From an uncultured Desulfovibrio sp. (GTDB lineage: Bacteria > Desulfobacterota > Desulfovibrionia > Desulfovibrionales > Desulfovibrionaceae), in NCBI GenBank assembly GCA_945871415.1, contig CAMBWG010000071.1, positions 1 through 9,011 on the forward strand: a DNA stretch of 9,011 nt, read 5' to 3'. Under the pieces are notes generated by a model. It was not told where the DNA came from and ran no database searches. It was given only the letters and a program-made list of their open reading frames with translations. A program made the position numbers and the translations under genes. Every line of letters starts with the position of its first letter. Position 1 is the stretch's first letter. Below, piece by piece: positions 7,636 through 9,011 of this stretch.

Positions 7636-7676
7636 GGGAGGGACCCGGCCGATCCGACGAAAGGCCGTTCCCTCCC
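7636..7676 (+). terminator. GC-rich hairpin after the carboxylase operon
   Basis: GGGAGGGA...CGGCC (7636-7650) pairs with GGCCG..TCCCTCCC (7663-7676) around a 12-base loop, starting 22 bases after the carrier stop codon. The stem is strong but has a small internal mismatch, and no T-run follows. It is a plausible 3' end of the operon transcript, though possibly only a stabilising or Rho-assisted structure. Its purine-rich arm resembles the palindromes at 100-156 and 8959-9010, but the loop differs. Confidence 0.45.
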
Positions 7677-7697
7677 TCGTTCCCCGGGGGGATAACA

Positions 7698-7968
7698 CCA
7701 GGGGCAGGACTCAGTATCAAGAGCTGTTTTTCTGAGGGCTAGTATACCCCCCAAAAACAAAACATAACTTCATGTTATGAAAGCATCTGTCTTTGTCTGC
7801 CAGTTTGTTACGGGAACGCTCTGCCTCGCTTTGCTACGGAAGGGCTGCCCCCTTTTTGCCGCAGGCAGCGCCCCGGCGGGCGGCCGCAGGCCGAGCCCGT
7901 CAGGCGAGGCAGGAGCCTTACGGGCATCGACACCCCCTCAGGAAAACAGTAATGAGTCCTGAGCCTGG
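7698..7968. other. 271-base element closed by a long imperfect inverted repeat (structured RNA or MITE-like)
   Basis: Three blocks on the left pair in order with three on the right: CCAGG (7698-7702) with CCTGG (7964-7968), CAGGACTCA (7705-7713) with TGAGTCCTG (7953-7961), and CTGTTTTTCTGAGGG (7724-7738) with CCCTCAGGAAAACAG (7935-7949, one mismatch). Inside are further stems: CTGCCTCGC (7821-7829) with GCGAGGCAG (7904-7912), GCTGCC (7844-7849) with GGCAGC (7864-7869), and a GGGCGGCC/GGCCgaGCCC hairpin (7878-7898). The short reading frames here lack ribosome binding sites and familiar composition, so I see no protein gene. It may be a structured noncoding RNA with a multibranched fold, or a small nonautonomous mobile element with long terminal inverted repeats. 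Strand is undecided. I recognise no known RNA family. Confidence 0.55.
7753..7779 (-). promoter_or_regulatory. CATAAC/GTTATG inverted repeat: operator-like or minus-strand terminator
   Basis: CATAAC (7763-7768) and GTTATG (7774-7779) form a 6-base inverted repeat with a 5-base loop. On the minus strand it is followed by TTTTGTTTTT (7762-7753), which resembles a weak intrinsic terminator. It could instead be a protein-binding site. It stands out as AT-rich within a GC-rich gap. No minus-strand gene lies upstream that obviously needs it. Confidence 0.35.
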
Positions 7969-7976
7969 AGTATATT

Positions 7977-8054
7977 CAGTTTGAAACGCTGTGCGTTTCA
8001 AAGCGTTTCAAACCATACGGCCTGTCGTTTCGCGGAAAAAACGCTGATTTTCCG
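7977..8054 (+). repeat. Dispersed intergenic repeat, copy B (5' of the last gene)
   Basis: This 78-base segment matches the minus strand of 2189-2122 at about 58 of 68 aligned positions. It differs in length by one extra 10-base unit: GCGTTTCAAA occurs twice in tandem (7993-8002 and 8003-8012). It opens with a perfect palindrome, TTTGAAACGC (7980-7989) with GCGTTTCAAA (7993-8002) around TGT, and closes with a second hairpin, CGGAAAA/TTTTCCG. The middle, CCATACGGCCTGTCGTTT, is the best conserved part. It points toward the gene at 8133, just as copy A points toward typA. Confidence 0.75.
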
Positions 8055-8081
8055 CTCAGTTCAGGAAAAATACCCGCACCC

Positions 8082-8120
8082 GGCGGCAGCCGCCCCTTTT
8101 TCTCCCCGGCGCAGGCCGGG
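8082..8120 (+). promoter_or_regulatory. Two compact hairpins directly before the last gene, the first terminator-like
   Basis: GGCGG/CCGCC with a CAG loop (8082-8094) is followed two bases later by five T residues (8097-8101), which resembles a small intrinsic terminator or attenuator. A second hairpin, CCCGGC/GCCGGG with a GCAG loop (8105-8120), ends one base before the ribosome binding site of the next gene. Together they could end upstream transcription or modulate expression of the gene at 8133. The stems are short, and the regulatory reading is an inference. Confidence 0.4.
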
Positions 8121-8132
8121 TAAAGGTTCGTC

Positions 8133-8930
8133 ATGGGAAATATCCTGCAAATCCGCCTGATATGCGCCACGCCGGATCTCGAAGCGGCCCGTGCGCGCTG
8201 GCCGCGCCTGTGCGCTCAGGCGCGGGATCTGTATTCGCCTGACGGCGAGGCCAGGGAAGTCACCAACGGTCTTTTTCTGCCGCGCTGGGACGCAGGCCTT
8301 CCCATGCCCGGAGTGCGCGAACTGGCGGAGATTCTCCGGCAGCTTGCCCTTATTCTCCCCCAGCGGCTCGACGACAGGTTCTCGCGCGCGCAGCTGGATA
8401 GCCTGACGCGGAACGCGGAGATCCTGGGCGAGGCGCTGGGCAGCTGGAAGACAGAAGAAGCCGCAGCGGCGCTTGCCCGGCTGACGGAAGATCTGGACGC
8501 GCTGGAAGCCGGCCTGTACAAGACGCCGCCCCCGCCGCCCTCCGGCCCGGCTCCTGCGGTAATCAGAGTCACTGCGGTCACATGGAGCCCCCAGCGGCTG
8601 GAAAAGACCTGCCCGATACTGTGCGCGGCCCTGTACGATGCCGACAAACGGGAGCATCCCGACGACGCGCCGCCACCGCCCGACGCCATGCGCCTGCTCG
8701 ATTTTCTCCGGCAGGCCGAATGCGCGCCGGAAGTCCGGGAGCGACTGAAAGCCCCCCTGGCCCGCGCCGAAGCCTGCCGCGCGGCACTGGACAAAGCCAT
8801 CAGTGAAGGCGACCCGCGCACAGCCGACCGCTACAGCAACGACATGGACGATATTCTGGAAGGCCTGGAAGATACCGCCGCCTGTCGTCCTGCCGGACGC
8901 AAGAGCCTGCTTCGCCGCCTCTTTGGCTAG
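8133..8930 (+). CDS. Hypothetical protein, possibly an internal tandem duplication
   Basis: I do not recognise this 265-residue protein. It is predicted soluble, with no signal peptide or membrane segment, rich in Ala, Leu, Arg and acidic residues, and mostly helical. Two proline runs (PPPPP at 132-136 and PPPP at 180-183) break it up. The halves look alike: each starts with a short hydrophobic strand beginning IR (IRLI at 7-10; IRVTAV at 144-149), carries an L-x-x-(I/F)-L-R-Q helix (LAEILRQ 64-70; LLDFLRQ 188-194), and ends in an acidic leucine helix (LDALEAGL 121-128; ILEGLEDT 241-248). The C-terminus is basic (GRKSLLRRLFG). AAAGG lies 6 bases before the ATG, and codons are GC-ending like the neighbouring genes, which favours this frame over the two opposing frames. 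The intergenic repeat, two hairpins and a 3' palindrome frame it as a single-gene unit. No function is proposed. Confidence 0.8.
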   Translation: MGNILQIRLICATPDLEAARARWPRLCAQARDLYSPDGEAREVTNGLFLPRWDAGLPMPGVRELAEILRQLALILPQRLDDRFSRAQLDSLTRNAEILGEALGSWKTEEAAAALARLTEDLDALEAGLYKTPPPPPSGPAPAVIRVTAVTWSPQRLEKTCPILCAALYDADKREHPDDAPPPPDAMRLLDFLRQAECAPEVRERLKAPLARAEACRAALDKAISEGDPRTADRYSNDMDDILEGLEDTAACRPAGRKSLLRRLFG

Positions 8931-8958
8931 GACGTGTTTTACCCTGAATGTTCTTCCT

Positions 8959-9010
8959 GGGGGGAAGGAAACCCCCTTGGCTGGCGCGCAAGGGGCGTTT
9001 CCTTCCCCCC
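8959..9010 (+). terminator. Long palindrome 3' of the last gene with loop GCTGGCGCG
   Basis: Arms 8959-8979 and 8989-9010 pair over 21 positions with a single bulged base around the 9-base loop GCTGGCGCG (8980-8988). The hairpin begins 28 bases after the stop codon of the gene ending at 8930. Arms (GGGGGGAAGGAAAC...) and loop repeat those of 100-156 on the minus strand. As there, the loop sequence is on the coding strand of the preceding gene. The window ends one base after the stem, so a following T-run cannot be checked. Confidence 0.65.
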
Positions 9011-9011
9011 A

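Noticed and set aside
4677..7760. A 1027-codon open frame on the minus strand across two carboxylase genes and the carrier gene
   Set aside because: It runs in codon-phase opposite to well-supported genes with clear family motifs. Its His/Gly/Ala/Val/Asp-rich composition is what GC-ending codons give when read backwards.
7805..7905. Resemblance to a cobalamin riboswitch (GGGAAC followed by GGCTGCCCCC)
   Set aside because: The B12-box (GCCACTG) and the conserved CGCAACTG stretch are missing, and the downstream gene has no cobalamin link.
7777..7984. Two overlapping short plus-strand frames (61 and 63 residues)
   Set aside because: Neither has a ribosome binding site or recognisable motif, and both lie in the inverted-repeat-closed element, where structure explains the sequence better.
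8061..8821. Two minus-strand open frames (198 and 201 residues) opposite the last gene
   Set aside because: The plus-strand frame has a ribosome binding site, GC-ending codons and a 3' palindrome in the correct orientation. The opposing frames lack these, and one starts within the other's antisense.

Overview
The window is GC-rich and densely coded. It looks like chromosomal DNA from a member of the Desulfovibrionaceae (Desulfovibrio/Bilophila-like, Desulfobacterota). This placement is an inference from protein character, the fused carboxyltransferase gene and overall style; no 16S rRNA or other decisive marker is present.

Layout. Positions 1-99 hold nothing I can assign. On the minus strand lie typA/bipA (169-1998), a ribosome-associated GTPase, and upstream of it a trimeric-type purine nucleoside phosphorylase (2227-3072). 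The phosphorylase has a good promoter (3165-3193) and its own candidate terminator. From 3235 to 7613 a tight plus-strand operon encodes a complete but unusual biotin-dependent carboxylase: a biotin-carboxylase subunit, one long protein joining an AccA-like half to an AccD-like half, and a small carrier protein. Together they would carboxylate a carrier-bound cofactor with ATP and bicarbonate and pass the carboxyl group to an acyl-CoA, most simply acetyl-CoA to malonyl-CoA for fatty acid synthesis. All three subunits depart from textbook motifs: the biotin-carboxylase loop lacks the usual histidine, the carboxyltransferase halves are in alpha-then-beta order, and the carrier has SRMKR where AMKM is expected.

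A 519-base gap (7614-8132) follows. It holds a GC-rich hairpin, a 271-base region closed by a long imperfect inverted repeat (structured RNA or small mobile element), a copy of a dispersed repeat, and two compact hairpins. A lineage-specific hypothetical gene follows (8133-8930).

Two repeat families stand out. A long palindrome with an identical 9-base loop lies just 3' of both typA and the last gene, in the same orientation relative to each gene. A second repeat of 68-78 bases lies just 5' of the same two genes, also in matching orientation. No tRNA, rRNA, CRISPR array or transposase gene is visible.
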